Shown: positions 28,801-37,809, counted from the first letter of the stretch. The stretch: 64,000 nucleotides of DNA from Rikenellaceae bacterium (GCA_022766385.1 JALEPJ010000009.1:1-64000), one strand, 5' to 3'. Notes: generated by a model not told the origin, from the sequence alone. Translations and numbers: made by a program.

Positions 28801-29557
28801 GCATCTTCAAATACATTCTGAATGTTCCGTCAATATCCTCTTTGATGAATGACTCATCGATATTGATTTCTGTGAGTTCGGTCGTGAAGGTGGTGTGGCG
28901 GCAATGGTCACTCCAATATGTGTCAAGTATCCTGAGCTCGGTCTCTGTAGGATTTCTCTTTTCAGCATTGAAATACTTGACGACTTCGTTCAGGTCATCG
29001 GCATTCATTGCCAGACCATTTGCCTTGCAGAATGGAGCGAGATCCTCGGGCTTCATATCAATGAAACCACTGAGGTCCTGAAGCGGTTTCACGTCAGCAA
29101 TCTCATTCTCCACAAGTCTGTTGAGGTCCTTCTCCCTACATTCGACCTTGTTGATCATATACTTGCGTATAGCCTCATATTCAGCCTCGCTGATTCCGTT
29201 GTCAAAGATAAGGAGCCTTGAACTCTTGATTCTGACATTGGCATTGGGGTCAATGAGCTTGACACAATCAACAGCTGAAGATGCTCTCTGGTCGAACTGG
29301 CCGGGGAGGTACTCGATAGCCAGATACTTGCAGCCATCAAGGCAGCATTCGTCGATGACGTCATCTGTAACTATCTCTCCGAATACCTTGTATCTGCATT
29401 TTTCAACCAACTCGGGAGTGAAACCGAAGAGGTCATATACATTTATGAGTCTCAGGCTCTTGAGGCTGAGCTGAAGATTTTCAACGAGTTCCTTTCTAAG
29501 GCTGTCGGCCTCCACTCTGAAGGACTCTTTTTTCTCGACAAAAAGTCTGCAATTCAT
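25835..29557 (-). CDS. purL: Phosphoribosylformylglycinamidine synthase, large single-chain type
   Basis: At 1240 residues this is the long PurL that combines the PurS-like N-terminus, two AIRS-type halves (FKNETHNHPTEIEPFGGAA near residue 315; GKDSMSGTF in the middle) and a C-terminal class I glutamine amidotransferase with LGICNGFQALVKSG (nucleophile Cys) and SHGEGKF. It converts FGAR to FGAM using ATP and glutamine. No separate purS or purQ is therefore needed. Confidence 0.97.
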   Translation of the reverse strand: MNCRLFVEKKESFRVEADSLRKELVENLQLSLKSLRLINVYDLFGFTPELVEKCRYKVFGEIVTDDVIDECCLDGCKYLAIEYLPGQFDQRASSAVDCVKLIDPNANVRIKSSRLLIFDNGISEAEYEAIRKYMINKVECREKDLNRLVENEIADVKPLQDLSGFIDMKPEDLAPFCKANGLAMNADDLNEVVKYFNAEKRNPTETELRILDTYWSDHCRHTTFTTELTEINIDESFIKEDIDGTFRMYLKMREELGRTKKGLNLMDMATIGARYLKSKGLLNDMEVSEENNACSIYVDVDVDGRIEKWLLQFKNETHNHPTEIEPFGGAATCLGGAIRDPLSGRSYVYQAMRVTGAGDIWKEVSETIPGKLPQKVISKKAAAGYSSYGNQVGLATTLVKEIYHPGYTAKRLEIGAVVGAVKAVDVRRESPAPGDVILMFGGRTGRDGIGGATGSSKEHTEASLETCGSEVQKGNAPEERKIQRLFRRPEVTRLIKKSNDFGAGGVCVAIGELTDGLDIYLDRVPVKYRGLNSTELAISESQERMSVVVEAKDRAEFESYCREENIEVTHVADVTDRGRMRMFNNGEIVADLSRSFIDSAGATHYAKATINPVEDAFPCPEYAGENLNDKFHSLMGSANVCSQKGLVEMFDSTIGRSTVLMPYGGKRQASETQVSVQKLPTFGYTDTASMMAFGFNPVISSWSPYHGAAYAVVEACAKVVAAGGRYEGMRFSYQEYFERMTSDPHSWGKPMSALLGSLKMQLALGLPSIGGKDSMSGTFENISVPPTLVAFGITTVNAGKVISSDFKCPGDRLYLVKHEALANHMPNTDQLKKNWAAIEDAVELGKVKAAFALTEGGLAEAVCKMAFGNALGANINIDESELFSYSYGSILLEAGAELGIDGAIPVGEVIADKMIIVNGNAMELESLEHAYLGRHDRIFAMTAEPDSEICAVPYDGKAKKSVKTMKYSGTAVESPLVYIPVFPGTNCDYDSAKAFRKAGAEVHLGVFCNQTPEDVLESINRMKAEIDKTNILMLSGGFSSGDEPDGSGKFIASVLTNELIAKAIDALLDRGGLILGICNGFQALVKSGLLPYGRSGRLCAQSPTLFRNNINRHISQMVSTRVATNQSPWLKSFKTGELHSIAMSHGEGKFTVSPELAAELFANEQVAFQYADPETGLPTMESPLNPNGSNYAIEGIISPDGQILGKMGHSERYEQNLFRNIAGNRYQTIFENAVSYFRGE

Positions 29558-29575
29558 TGCTGGATGATTTGTTGA

Positions 29576-30043
29576 TTACTGTATTGTGGCGTCAAGCACC
29601 TTCTGAGTCTGTTTCTTGCGGAATTCATCGAGTTTCCGTGCGAGTCCCTCATCAGAGAGAGCCAGGATGGAAACTGCATAGAGGGCTGCATTCTTGGCGC
29701 CGTCTATGGCCATGGTTGCAACAGGAATTCCCGAAGGCATCTGTACTGTTGACAAGAGAGAATCAAGGCCGTTGAGCTTCGACTTGATAGGCACACCGAT
29801 AACCGGAATGGTGGTCATTGCAGCAATGACACCAGCAAGATGTGCAGCACCGCCTGCGCCGGCTATAATAACTCCGAATCCGTTTGCCTTTGCATTCTTG
29901 GCATAATCAGCGGCCAGATCCGGTGTCCTGTGCGCGCTCATGATTCTGGTTTCACAAGTGATGCCGAATTCTTCAAGGGTTTCGGCAGCGGCTGACATTA
30001 TGCCCCAGTCGCTAGTTGACCCCATAATCAAACCAACCTTCAT
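29576..30043 (-). CDS. purE: N5-carboxyaminoimidazole ribonucleotide mutase
   Basis: The protein of 155 residues has [18 protein letters not shown] and [16 protein letters not shown], which match class I PurE of bacteria, the octameric mutase that rearranges N5-CAIR to CAIR. Class I enzymes depend on PurK, which is not in this cluster and must be elsewhere or missing. The start lies 18 bases after purL in genome coordinates; purT ends one base before it on the coding strand. Confidence 0.94.
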   Translation of the reverse strand: MKVGLIMGSTSDWGIMSAAAETLEEFGITCETRIMSAHRTPDLAADYAKNAKANGFGVIIAGAGGAAHLAGVIAAMTTIPVIGVPIKSKLNGLDSLLSTVQMPSGIPVATMAIDGAKNAALYAVSILALSDEGLARKLDEFRKKQTQKVLDATIQ

Positions 30044-30044
30044 A

Positions 30045-31235
30045 TTATCTTCCGTGAATTATTATTTCCAATTTTGAATATGCTCTTTCAGCCTTGGCAA
30101 GAGCTTTTTCGACAGTATCGTCAGTGGCGAGAATAACACCGAATCTCCTGTGCCCCTTCACCTCCGGCTTTCCGAAAAGTCTTATCTGCACTCCTTCCTC
30201 CTCAAGTACCTTTTCAAGATTGCCGAACTCAACCTTGTCCGTATCTCCTTCTACGACAATGGCTTTAGATGCGCTAGGGCCATAGAAGCGTACTGATGGA
30301 ACAGGAAGTCCGAGCAATGCGCGTGCGTGCAGAGCGAACTCTGAAAGATCCTGCGAAATCATTGTTACCATGCCGGTGTCGTGAGGACGAGGTGAAACCT
30401 CGCTGAAAATGACCTCATCACCCTTGATGAACATCTCCACTCCGAAAATGCCATATCCGCCAAGTGCGCCGGTAATGGCTGTGGCAATCTCCTTTGCCTT
30501 CGCCAGTGCTGCAGGACTCATAGCCTGAGGCTGCCAGGATTCGCGGTAGTCTCCGTCTACCTGATGGTGCCCTACGGGCTCCAGTATTGTAGTTCCAGCG
30601 CAATGGCGCACTGTAAGGAGTGTAATCTCATAATCGAACTTCACGAAAGCCTCGACTATCACCCTGCCGGCTCCGGCTCTTCCGCCATCCTGCGAAATGT
30701 GCCATGCCTTGTCAATATCCTCTTCGCACTTGACTGTACTCTGTCCGTGTCCGGACGAACTCATTACCGGTTTTACGACACAAGGAATGCCTACAGTTCT
30801 GACAGCTTCGACAAACTCCTCATAATTGTCAGCAAATTTGTATTTGCTGGTTGGAAGACCGAGTGTTTCTGCAGCAAGCCTCCTGATACCCTCCCTGTTC
30901 ATGGTGAGCAGGGCTGCGCTTGCTGTCGGGGTAACGTGGTATCCTTCTTTCTCGAGCTCTACAAGGGTAGGGGTGGCAATAGCCTCAACTTCCGGAATAA
31001 TATGATCCGGTTTCTCGAGTTCAATAATCTCACGGAGCTTCTTTCCGTCGAGCATAGAGAGTGTATGCGACCTGTGAGCTATCTGCATAGCCGGCGCATT
31101 TTCATATCTGTCGAGTGCGATAACCTCCACTCCATAGCGCTGCAGTTCGATTGCAAGCTCTTTGCCGAGCTCACCTGAGCCGCACAGCAAAGCCTTTTTT
31201 GCAACCGAAGTCAATGGTGTTCCGATTTTTGTCAT
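30045..31235 (-). CDS. purT: Formate-dependent GAR transformylase
   Basis: The 396-residue ATP-grasp protein starts [28 protein letters not shown] and contains [27 protein letters not shown] and [13 protein letters not shown], all PurT-specific. It makes FGAR from GAR with formate and ATP, replacing the folate-dependent PurN. Formate use suits a fermentative anaerobe. It overlaps nothing, but spacing to purE is one base, implying coupled translation. Confidence 0.96.
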   Translation of the reverse strand: MTKIGTPLTSVAKKALLCGSGELGKELAIELQRYGVEVIALDRYENAPAMQIAHRSHTLSMLDGKKLREIIELEKPDHIIPEVEAIATPTLVELEKEGYHVTPTASAALLTMNREGIRRLAAETLGLPTSKYKFADNYEEFVEAVRTVGIPCVVKPVMSSSGHGQSTVKCEEDIDKAWHISQDGGRAGAGRVIVEAFVKFDYEITLLTVRHCAGTTILEPVGHHQVDGDYRESWQPQAMSPAALAKAKEIATAITGALGGYGIFGVEMFIKGDEVIFSEVSPRPHDTGMVTMISQDLSEFALHARALLGLPVPSVRFYGPSASKAIVVEGDTDKVEFGNLEKVLEEEGVQIRLFGKPEVKGHRRFGVILATDDTVEKALAKAERAYSKLEIIIHGR

Positions 31236-31243
31236 GTGGTCTA

Positions 31244-32716
31244 TTAATCTTCTTTTGAATGAAATAGCGAAGAAACTGATTCCTCGAACTGGCTGTTCTC
31301 CTGAGTCAGGGTATAGGCCGAAGATCCGTCGAAGCAGTGTGTACAGATTTTACATTTAGGCAGTCCGATTGACTCGACAAGAGTCTCGATAGTGCTGAAT
31401 TTCAATGAGTCAAGACTAAGTTCCTTGGCAATCGCATCTACCATAGCATTGTATTCGGGACTTCCAGTGCTTGCATATGCTTCCACATTCTTGTTCATAT
31501 CTCCCTCGAACTGGCGTATTACCCTTCTGGTAATCAGTTCCAATTCGCTCTTGCTTGCCGAGAAATTGACGAAAGGGCAGGCATAAATCAGCGGTGGGCA
31601 GGCTATCCTCATATGGACTTCCTTTGCTCCCAACTCCTTGAGTATCTTGGTATTGTCCTTCAGTTGGGTTCCGCGAACTATCGAGTCGTCGCAGAACAGC
31701 ACCCTCTTGCCTTCGAGTATGGCCTTGTTCGGGATAAGTTTCATCTTCGCCACCAAATCTCTCATAGACTGGTCGCTGGGCATAAAGGATCTCGGCCATG
31801 TAGGGGTGTATTTGGCAATGGCGCGCTGGTAAGGAACTCCGTGGCCTTCAGCGTAACCGGTGGCCATACCTATGCCGCTATCGGGAATTCCGCAGGCGCA
31901 ATCCACTTCGACATCATCTGTCTTGCCCATCGCTCTTCCGCATTCGTTACGTACGAACTCGGCGTTTCTGCCTTCGTAGCAGCTGGTAGGGAAGCCGTAA
32001 TATACCCACAGGAAAGAGCATATCTGCATTCCTCTGTTGGGTTTGCGCAATACTTCCATTCCGTCCTCGCGGATTTTCACAATCTCGCCAGGACCGATGA
32101 AGCACTCTGTTTTGTATCCCAGATTCGGGAAAGCACTTGTTTCAGTAGTCGCCGCCATGGCTCCATCCTTGCTACCTATTGCAATAGGGGTGCGTCCCCA
32201 ACTGTCGCGTGCAGCTATTATTCCATCTTCTGTCAGAAGGAGCATGGAGCATGATCCTTTGATGCTTCTGAATACGTTCTCAATGCCGTCAACGAAATCC
32301 CTGCCCTTGATAATGAGCAATGCTATCAGTTCAGTCGGGTTGATTCTGCCACTGCTGAACTCGCTCAGGTGCATATTCTCATTTAGAAGTTTTTCAGCAA
32401 GCTGTTCAAGATTGTTCACCTTGGCTACGGTAACCAGGGCGAAGCGTCCTAGATGGGAATTCATAAGCATAGGCTGAGCATCGGTGTCTGAAATGACTCC
32501 GATGCCGGCATTGCCATTGAACTTGGGCAGTTCACTTTCAAAACGCGTCCTGAAATAGGTATTTTCCAGATTATGTATGCTGCGATAAAAGCCTTCAGAC
32601 TTGCTGTAAGTGGCCATACCACCGCGTTTGGTGCCTAAATGTGACTGATAATCAGTACCATAGAATAGGTCGGTGGAGCATTTCTCCTTAGCGATTGTTC
32701 CAAAGAATCCTCCCAT
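31244..32716 (-). CDS. purF: PurF-like amidophosphoribosyltransferase lacking the catalytic Cys of the glutaminase domain
   Basis: The 490-residue protein has two parts. Residues 1-230 resemble the Ntn glutaminase domain of PurF, but it begins MGGFFGT instead of MCGIFG, so the N-terminal nucleophile Cys is Gly, and the usual HNGN loop is replaced by SHLGRF near residue 87. Residues 250-450 are the phosphoribosyltransferase part with an intact PRPP loop, [14 protein letters not shown] (Asp343, Asp344). The C-terminus has CKICTHC. In the pur operon it is the only candidate for phosphoribosylamine formation, presumably from ammonia. I believe similar proteins occur across Bacteroidales; that is from memory. 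Confidence 0.82.
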   Translation of the reverse strand: MGGFFGTIAKEKCSTDLFYGTDYQSHLGTKRGGMATYSKSEGFYRSIHNLENTYFRTRFESELPKFNGNAGIGVISDTDAQPMLMNSHLGRFALVTVAKVNNLEQLAEKLLNENMHLSEFSSGRINPTELIALLIIKGRDFVDGIENVFRSIKGSCSMLLLTEDGIIAARDSWGRTPIAIGSKDGAMAATTETSAFPNLGYKTECFIGPGEIVKIREDGMEVLRKPNRGMQICSFLWVYYGFPTSCYEGRNAEFVRNECGRAMGKTDDVEVDCACGIPDSGIGMATGYAEGHGVPYQRAIAKYTPTWPRSFMPSDQSMRDLVAKMKLIPNKAILEGKRVLFCDDSIVRGTQLKDNTKILKELGAKEVHMRIACPPLIYACPFVNFSASKSELELITRRVIRQFEGDMNKNVEAYASTGSPEYNAMVDAIAKELSLDSLKFSTIETLVESIGLPKCKICTHCFDGSSAYTLTQENSQFEESVSSLFHSKED

Positions 32717-32739
32717 TGTCCAATATCAGTTACAGGTCA

Positions 32740-33681
32740 CTACTTCAGTTTGGCTAAACAATCAGCTACATTCTTCTCCATCTGTTCGACGGTGTATTCC
32801 TCACGGGTGAAAGGCTCTCCGACTATATTCTCATAAAGTTCGACATATCTGTCGGTGATTCCTTTGACTATCTCTGGAGTCATTTCCGGAACCTTCTGGC
32901 CTACCTGTCCCTGAAAGCCGTTGGCCATCAGCCACTCGCGTACGAACTCCTTGGATAGTTGCTTCTGATGTTCGCCTTTTGCCAATCTCTCCTCATATCC
33001 GTCAGCATAGAAGTAGCGTGAAGAATCAGGGGTGTGGATTTCGTCCATCAGGTATATCTTACCGTCCTTCTTTCCGAACTCATATTTGGTATCGACCAGA
33101 ATGAGGCCCTGCTTTGCGGCGATTTCCGTTCCTCTCTTGAATATGGCACGGGTGTATTTCTCAAGCTGCTCGTACTCTTCCCTTGTGGCGATGCCCATTG
33201 CTATTACATCTTCCTTGCTGATGTCTTCATCGTGACCTTCTGCAGCCTTTGATGTAGGGGTAATGATAGGTGTAGGAAATTTCTGGTTTTCAACCATTCC
33301 GTCAGGAAGCTCAACACCGCAGAGTGTGCGCTTGCCCGCTTTGTACTCTCTCCATGCGTGACCTGCGAGGTAACCGCGGATGACCATCTCAACTTTGAAA
33401 GGCTCGCACTTGTAGCCTACGGTAACATTCGGATCCGGAACTGCGATCTTCCAATTCGGGACTATGTCCGCTGTAGCGTCCAAGAAGCGTGCTGCAATGC
33501 GGTTCAGAACCTGTCCCTTATATGGGATACCCTCCGGAAGCACAACGTCAAATGCGGAAATGCGGTCTGAAACGACCATAACTAGGTACTTGTTATCGAT
33601 GTCATAGACATCACGGACCTTACCGACATACTTTCCCTTCTGTCCTTCAAAGTGGAAATCGGTGTTAACAATGGCTTTCAT
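32740..33681 (-). CDS. purC: SAICAR synthetase
   Basis: The 313-residue protein starts with GKVRDVYDI and [19 protein letters not shown], has [12 protein letters not shown], and ends with [21 protein letters not shown], all family signatures. It condenses CAIR with aspartate. It is the first gene of the pur operon, 23 bases downstream of the predicted transcription start. Length is that of the longer bacterial and fungal type. Confidence 0.97.
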   Translation of the reverse strand: MKAIVNTDFHFEGQKGKYVGKVRDVYDIDNKYLVMVVSDRISAFDVVLPEGIPYKGQVLNRIAARFLDATADIVPNWKIAVPDPNVTVGYKCEPFKVEMVIRGYLAGHAWREYKAGKRTLCGVELPDGMVENQKFPTPIITPTSKAAEGHDEDISKEDVIAMGIATREEYEQLEKYTRAIFKRGTEIAAKQGLILVDTKYEFGKKDGKIYLMDEIHTPDSSRYFYADGYEERLAKGEHQKQLSKEFVREWLMANGFQGQVGQKVPEMTPEIVKGITDRYVELYENIVGEPFTREEYTVEQMEKNVADCLAKLK

Positions 33682-33710
33682 TATGTAAGTGAAAATTTAC
33701 TAACAATTCA

Positions 33711-33741
33711 CAAAGATACATCCAAAATCGGGATGTGCAAT
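33711..33741 (-). promoter_or_regulatory. Promoter of the pur operon
   Basis: Minus strand: ATTG (33738-33741), 19-base spacer, TATCTTTG (33711-33718). No purine riboswitch or clear operator is visible in the short leader before purC. Confidence 0.6.
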
Positions 33742-33795
33742 GAAACGAAAGGTGCATTTATCAACAACTTATTCCACAAATCGCTCTTTATCGTT

Positions 33796-35229
33796 TTACT
33801 GCGTATCCGAGGCAGCTTGCATTTCTTCAACCTTCGGGGTAGGTTTGTTGATAATGTTTACATTGGACGATCCGAGACGTATTTTCAGCCAGTTTTCTAT
33901 GGTTTTGATTGAACTGCTGCTCAGTAGAGGTTTGCTGTAGACTATGGCTATGATTTCCTCCTTGGTGGCGTTGGATTCCAGCATAGAACTTTCTCCCCGG
34001 GTCAGCACCACGCCTGTTACATTGCTGTATTGTGCGCCCAGTTCACGGGCAATGAGTGCAACCGGCATTTCTTTGGACCTATAGGCATCAAGTTCCTGTT
34101 CGAGTCCCTTGATGGTCTCTTCTCTTGCCTGCAGGCGTTTCTCGTTCTGTTCGTATATGCTTCTTACTATCTCTTCATCCGAAATAGGCACGTTCTGAAT
34201 GGCAGCATCCTCCCTGAATACTATTTGAGAACGGGTGATGCCGTGGCTCTCGGCGCTCTGATAGATTTTTTCCTTCTGGAGCTCATCAAGCAACTCTCCG
34301 GCCATAAAGAGTTCGATAGTGGCAGGTTTGCTGGAAAGGTTGGTCTTATGGTCGTAAATGTAACTCTTTCCTATACTCTTGTTTTCGGAGACTATAATCG
34401 CCGCATAGCGGTTGAAATTGCTCTCTTTCACTACCTTGATGGCGGAAAGAATGCTCGGAACTATGATGACGAGCATCAGGAAAGCTATGGTCCTGGTACG
34501 GCGCTTGTCAAGTTTTGCATCTTCCAGCTTCACGACAGGGAAGGACAGGTATTTGGTGGTCAGGAAAGTAGCGAGAGCAATGAAGATACAGTTGATCATG
34601 AAGAGATACAGAGCTCCGATGAAGCTGCTGAAATCCAGATTGGCAATGCTGTATCCGACTGTACAGAGCGGCGGCATCAAAGCAGTGGCGATGGCTACTC
34701 CGCTCAGCACTACACCCCTTTCCTTGCGACAGGTCTCCACCATTCCGGCTATACCTCCGGCAAAGGCGATGAGTACATCGTATATGGTAGGATTGGTCCT
34801 GGCCAGGAGTTCTGTCGGATGCTCCAAAGTAAGAGGCGATACGATGAAGTACAGAGTGGAAGCCAGAATGGACACAATGACCATTACTAAGAAGTTCTTC
34901 AAGGCATTTTTCAGCAAATCGGTATCATTGGTGCCGAGACCGAGTCCGAAGCCGATGATAGGTCCCATAAGAGGGGAAATGAGCATCGCGCCTATAATGA
35001 CAGGGATGGAGTTGACGTTCAATCCTATTGATGCGATAACGATGGCGCAGATAAGGATTATGACGTTAGGTCCTTTGAAATAAATATTATTCTTGATTGA
35101 AATGCTTGCGCTTTCGGTGTCAATCTGATCTGACATGCTCAGTATCGAGCGGAGATATGCTGAAAATTTGTTCATGGTTCCGGTCTGTTTTGGAGCCGCA
35201 ACTGATGCGGCAGGACTTTTCGCCTGCAA
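33796..35229 (-). CDS. DUF389 (TIGR00341-like) membrane protein
   Basis: The protein of 477 residues has six or seven hydrophobic segments between residues 50 and 275, with the DUF389 core IGAMLISPLMGPIIGFGLGLG and VSGVAIATALMPPLCTVGY-like LSGVAIATALMPPLC. A soluble C-terminal part (280-477) includes a charged helix (EQNEKRLQAREETIKGLEQEL). Function of the family is not established. Start may be the internal Met at 35175, as the first 18 residues are low-complexity. Confidence 0.8.
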   Translation of the reverse strand: MQAKSPAASVAAPKQTGTMNKFSAYLRSILSMSDQIDTESASISIKNNIYFKGPNVIILICAIVIASIGLNVNSIPVIIGAMLISPLMGPIIGFGLGLGTNDTDLLKNALKNFLVMVIVSILASTLYFIVSPLTLEHPTELLARTNPTIYDVLIAFAGGIAGMVETCRKERGVVLSGVAIATALMPPLCTVGYSIANLDFSSFIGALYLFMINCIFIALATFLTTKYLSFPVVKLEDAKLDKRRTRTIAFLMLVIIVPSILSAIKVVKESNFNRYAAIIVSENKSIGKSYIYDHKTNLSSKPATIELFMAGELLDELQKEKIYQSAESHGITRSQIVFREDAAIQNVPISDEEIVRSIYEQNEKRLQAREETIKGLEQELDAYRSKEMPVALIARELGAQYSNVTGVVLTRGESSMLESNATKEEIIAIVYSKPLLSSSSIKTIENWLKIRLGSSNVNIINKPTPKVEEMQAASDTQ

Positions 35230-35271
35230 AAAATATGCGAGAACTGTTTTCTGACATTCGGGTACAAAGCT

Positions 35272-35279
35272 TATCTTTG
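35272..35279 (+). promoter_or_regulatory. -7 element for the ATP-grasp gene
   Basis: TATCTTTG, exact match, ending 11 bases before the ATG at 35291. The mRNA leader would be only about five bases, so translation may be nearly leaderless. Confidence 0.45.
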
Positions 35280-35290
35280 CGGGAAAAAAG

Positions 35291-36184
35291 ATGGATTTGA
35301 GAGGTCAAACTGATAATAAGACAGTTCTACTGTTGGAGGCTGAAGGCAAGGTGGGGGACGCTGTCCACCGCAGTCTCAAGCGTAAGGGCATCAGAGTGCT
35401 CCTGTCTCCGGTGAAGGCTGATGATAGCGGCTTCCTCAGCTTGCTTGAGGAGTCGGGCGCTGGAGTGGTGCTGCCTGTCTTCCATCCCGAGACCCTTGCC
35501 TCGAGGCTTGATAGCCTTCCTCCAGGTGTCGTTGCTCCCATTGACAGCAGGGAAAAAATAGAACTTCTGGACAATAAAATCAGCGCCATTGCTCTCGCTT
35601 CTGAACTTGGGCTGCCCTTGATGGAATTATACTCTTCTCCAGAACAGATAGAACACTATCCCGTGGTGTTCAAGCGCTCCAAGGGTCTTGGAGGCTCCGG
35701 AGTCTATTTTCCGAAGGACAGAACGGCATTGGAGCATCTTATGGCGACATCCGGCCGCTCAGGTGCGCTGGTGATGGAGTATGTCGATGGCTGGGACTGT
35801 TCGGTGGATGCGCTGCGTTGGGACAATTTCTTCTATGGAGCCGTGTATAGGACGATATTGCCCCGACGCAAGGGCAGTTCCACCCTTCGCAAGAGCATAG
35901 TCGCACCGGAACTTGTGGCAATGACCCGCAGGATTCTGGATTATATTGACTTTCATGGTGTTTGCGGAGTTGATTTTCGCATAGGAAGAGATGGCCGCGC
36001 CTATTTTTTGGAGTGCAATCCACGTTTCTCTGGAGGACTCGCCACTCAGATACAAAGCGGCTTTGACCAGCCTTTCCTTTGGTGGAAACTTGCGACCGGT
36101 CAAAGCCTTGATTCTGAATCCATCCGTTTCAGGGCAGGGAAGTACAATGTGGACAGTCCCCTGCTGTCCAGGAGGAGTAGATGA
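35291..36184 (+). CDS. Orphan ATP-grasp protein
   Basis: The protein has 297 residues. An N-terminal Rossmann-like pre-ATP-grasp part (1-90) is followed by the ATP-grasp domain: YPVVFKRSKGLGGSGVYF (ATP-binding Lys and Gly-rich loop, residues about 122-139), LVMEYVDGWDCSVDA, and VDFRIGRDGRAYFLECNPRFSGG with the metal-binding Glu and Asn. It resembles the carbamoyl-phosphate synthase large-chain ATP-grasp group that ligates carboxylates to amines. No partner genes indicate the substrate. It is monocistronic and convergent with trpB2. Confidence 0.75.
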   Translation: MDLRGQTDNKTVLLLEAEGKVGDAVHRSLKRKGIRVLLSPVKADDSGFLSLLEESGAGVVLPVFHPETLASRLDSLPPGVVAPIDSREKIELLDNKISAIALASELGLPLMELYSSPEQIEHYPVVFKRSKGLGGSGVYFPKDRTALEHLMATSGRSGALVMEYVDGWDCSVDALRWDNFFYGAVYRTILPRRKGSSTLRKSIVAPELVAMTRRILDYIDFHGVCGVDFRIGRDGRAYFLECNPRFSGGLATQIQSGFDQPFLWWKLATGQSLDSESIRFRAGKYNVDSPLLSRRSR

Positions 36185-36195
36185 AAGTATCTCTC

Positions 36196-37569
36196 TTAGA
36201 GATCAAGCTTTGGAAGCTGGGAGAGATAGCCTGCGATGGTCTCGTCAGAAGGTATCTCATCTGTCAAAACTCCCGAATTGTATTTTTCGTATGCGACAAG
36301 GTCGAAATATCCCGTTCCTGAAAGGTTGAATACTATGGTCTTGGCTTCGCCGCTTTCCTTGCACTTTAAGGCTTCGTCTATTGCTACCTTGATGGCGTGG
36401 CTGCTCTCAGGAGCAGGAAGTGTTCCTTCCGCACGGGCGAAGGTGACTGCAGCCTTGAATACATCGTTCTGCTCTACAGCACGGCACTCGAAGAGACCAT
36501 CGTGATAAAGCTGTGAAAGTATGGTGCTCATTCCGTGAAAACGGAGACCTCCGGCGTGATTTGCTGATGGAATAAACTGACTTCCAAGAGTATACATCTT
36601 AGCCAAAGGACAGATTCTGCCTGTGTCGCAGAAATCGTATGCAAATTTTCCCTTGGTGAAGCTTGGACACGATGCAGGTTCTACAGCTATGATTTTGTAG
36701 TCAGCCTCTCCGCGAAGCATCTCACCCATAAACGGAGCGGCAAAACCTCCCAGATTCGAACCTCCTCCTGTGCAGGCAATAAGGATGTCAGGCTTGATGT
36801 CGTATTTCTTCAGTGCAGTCTGGACTTCCTGGCCTATGATTGACTGATGGATGAGCACCTGGTTCAGCACGGAACCGAGCACATATCTGTAGCCCTCTTT
36901 GGTCACAGCCGCTTCCACAGCTTCTGAGATTGCGCAGCCGAGACTTCCAGTCGTTCCAGGATGCTCCTCCAGAATCTTGCGTCCCACAGCAGTTGTATTG
37001 GAAGGTGAAGGCGTTACATTGGCTCCGAAGGTACGCATAACCTCACGGCGGAAAGGCTTCTGTTCATATGAACACTTTACCATAAAGACTTTGCAGTCAA
37101 GTCCGAAGTAAGCGCAGGCCATACTCAGTGCTGTTCCCCATTGTCCTGCACCTGTTTCGGTGGTGATTCCCTTTAGTCCCTGTTTCTTGGCATAATATGC
37201 CTGTGCAATAGCAGAATTAAGCTTGTGGCTGCCTGAGGTGTTGTTTCCCTCAAACTTGTAGTAGATTTTGGCCGGAGTATCAAGAGCTTTCTCAAGGAAG
37301 TATGCCCTTACCAGAGGGGAAGGACGGTACATCTTGTAGAAGTCGAGCACCTCTGTAGGGATGTCGAAATATCTGGTGTCATTGTCAAGCTCCATCTTAT
37401 TGAGTTCTTCGCAGAAAATCGGATTGAGATCCTCTACGGTAAGAGGCTGGAGGGTGGCAGGATTGAGAAGCGGCGCCGGCTTGTTCTTCATATCCGCACG
37501 GACATTATACCACTGTTTTGGAATCTCATTTTCTTCAAGGTAAATTTTGTAAGGAATTTTCTTTTCCAT
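36196..37569 (-). CDS. trpB: Tryptophan synthase beta chain-like protein (TrpB2)
   Basis: The 457-residue PLP enzyme has the lysine at residue 116 in GNNTSGSHKLNSA, then TETGAGQWGTALS and IACTGGGSNLGGF. The long N-terminus and GSHKLN wording fit the TrpB2 group, which often works without TrpA and makes tryptophan from indole and serine (some act as O-phosphoserine or serine deaminases). No trpA is near. The upstream leader has a Trp-codon leader peptide and a terminator hairpin, so it is very likely regulated by tryptophan supply, which supports a role in Trp synthesis or indole salvage. Confidence 0.9.
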   Translation of the reverse strand: MEKKIPYKIYLEENEIPKQWYNVRADMKNKPAPLLNPATLQPLTVEDLNPIFCEELNKMELDNDTRYFDIPTEVLDFYKMYRPSPLVRAYFLEKALDTPAKIYYKFEGNNTSGSHKLNSAIAQAYYAKKQGLKGITTETGAGQWGTALSMACAYFGLDCKVFMVKCSYEQKPFRREVMRTFGANVTPSPSNTTAVGRKILEEHPGTTGSLGCAISEAVEAAVTKEGYRYVLGSVLNQVLIHQSIIGQEVQTALKKYDIKPDILIACTGGGSNLGGFAAPFMGEMLRGEADYKIIAVEPASCPSFTKGKFAYDFCDTGRICPLAKMYTLGSQFIPSANHAGGLRFHGMSTILSQLYHDGLFECRAVEQNDVFKAAVTFARAEGTLPAPESSHAIKVAIDEALKCKESGEAKTIVFNLSGTGYFDLVAYEKYNSGVLTDEIPSDETIAGYLSQLPKLDL

Positions 37570-37605
37570 AGTAATGTTGATTTTATAGTTGTTTTGGAAT
37601 AAGCG

Positions 37606-37641
37606 AAAAAAAAGGACCCAGTCGTAATCCGGCTGAGTCCT
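37606..37641 (-). terminator. Attenuator terminator of the trp leader
   Basis: On the minus strand AGGACTCAG (37633-37641) pairs with CTGGGTCCT (37613-37621), one G-U, followed by eight T. It lies after the Trp leader peptide and 36 bases before the trpB2 start. The loop and 3' arm contain TTACGACT (37620-37627), which is the exact complement of AGTCGTAA (37675-37682) at the leader stop codon, a ready antiterminator. Confidence 0.85.
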
Positions 37642-37680
37642 ATATATTATTGAAATATACGGCGGCAGAACCTTTTACGA

Positions 37681-37731
37681 CTATTTTAGCTGTAAAGGGC
37701 ACCACCACCAATATTTGTTGATATTTCTCAT
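37681..37731 (-). CDS. trpL: Trp leader peptide (MRNINKYWWWCPLQLK)
   Basis: A 16-codon frame from ATG at 37731 to TAG at 37681, with three consecutive Trp codons TGG at 37702-37710. It begins about 15 bases after the predicted transcription start and is followed by a terminator and then trpB2. A ribosome stalled on the Trp codons would leave AGTCGTAA (37675-37682) free to form the antiterminator; a ribosome reaching the stop codon would cover it and let the terminator form. This is the classical attenuation logic; the mechanism is inferred from sequence alone. Confidence 0.85.
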   Translation of the reverse strand: MRNINKYWWWCPLQLK

Positions 37732-37752
37732 GAATACTTCGTTTGTCTTGGT

Positions 37753-37784
37753 CAAAGATGGAAAACTAAAATTGAAAATGCAAG
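37753..37784 (-). promoter_or_regulatory. Promoter of the trp leader-trpB2 transcript
   Basis: Minus strand: CTTG (37781-37784), 20-base spacer, CATCTTTG (37753-37760), one mismatch to TAnnTTTG. Predicted start near 37746. Confidence 0.5.
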
Positions 37785-37809
37785 ACTTTTAAAAAGAATT
37801 TATGAATTT

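Noticed and set aside
31244..32716. PurF-like gene as a decayed pseudogene
   Set aside because: The frame is intact, the PRPP site is conserved and operon spacing is tight, so loss of the catalytic Cys looks like a stable trait.
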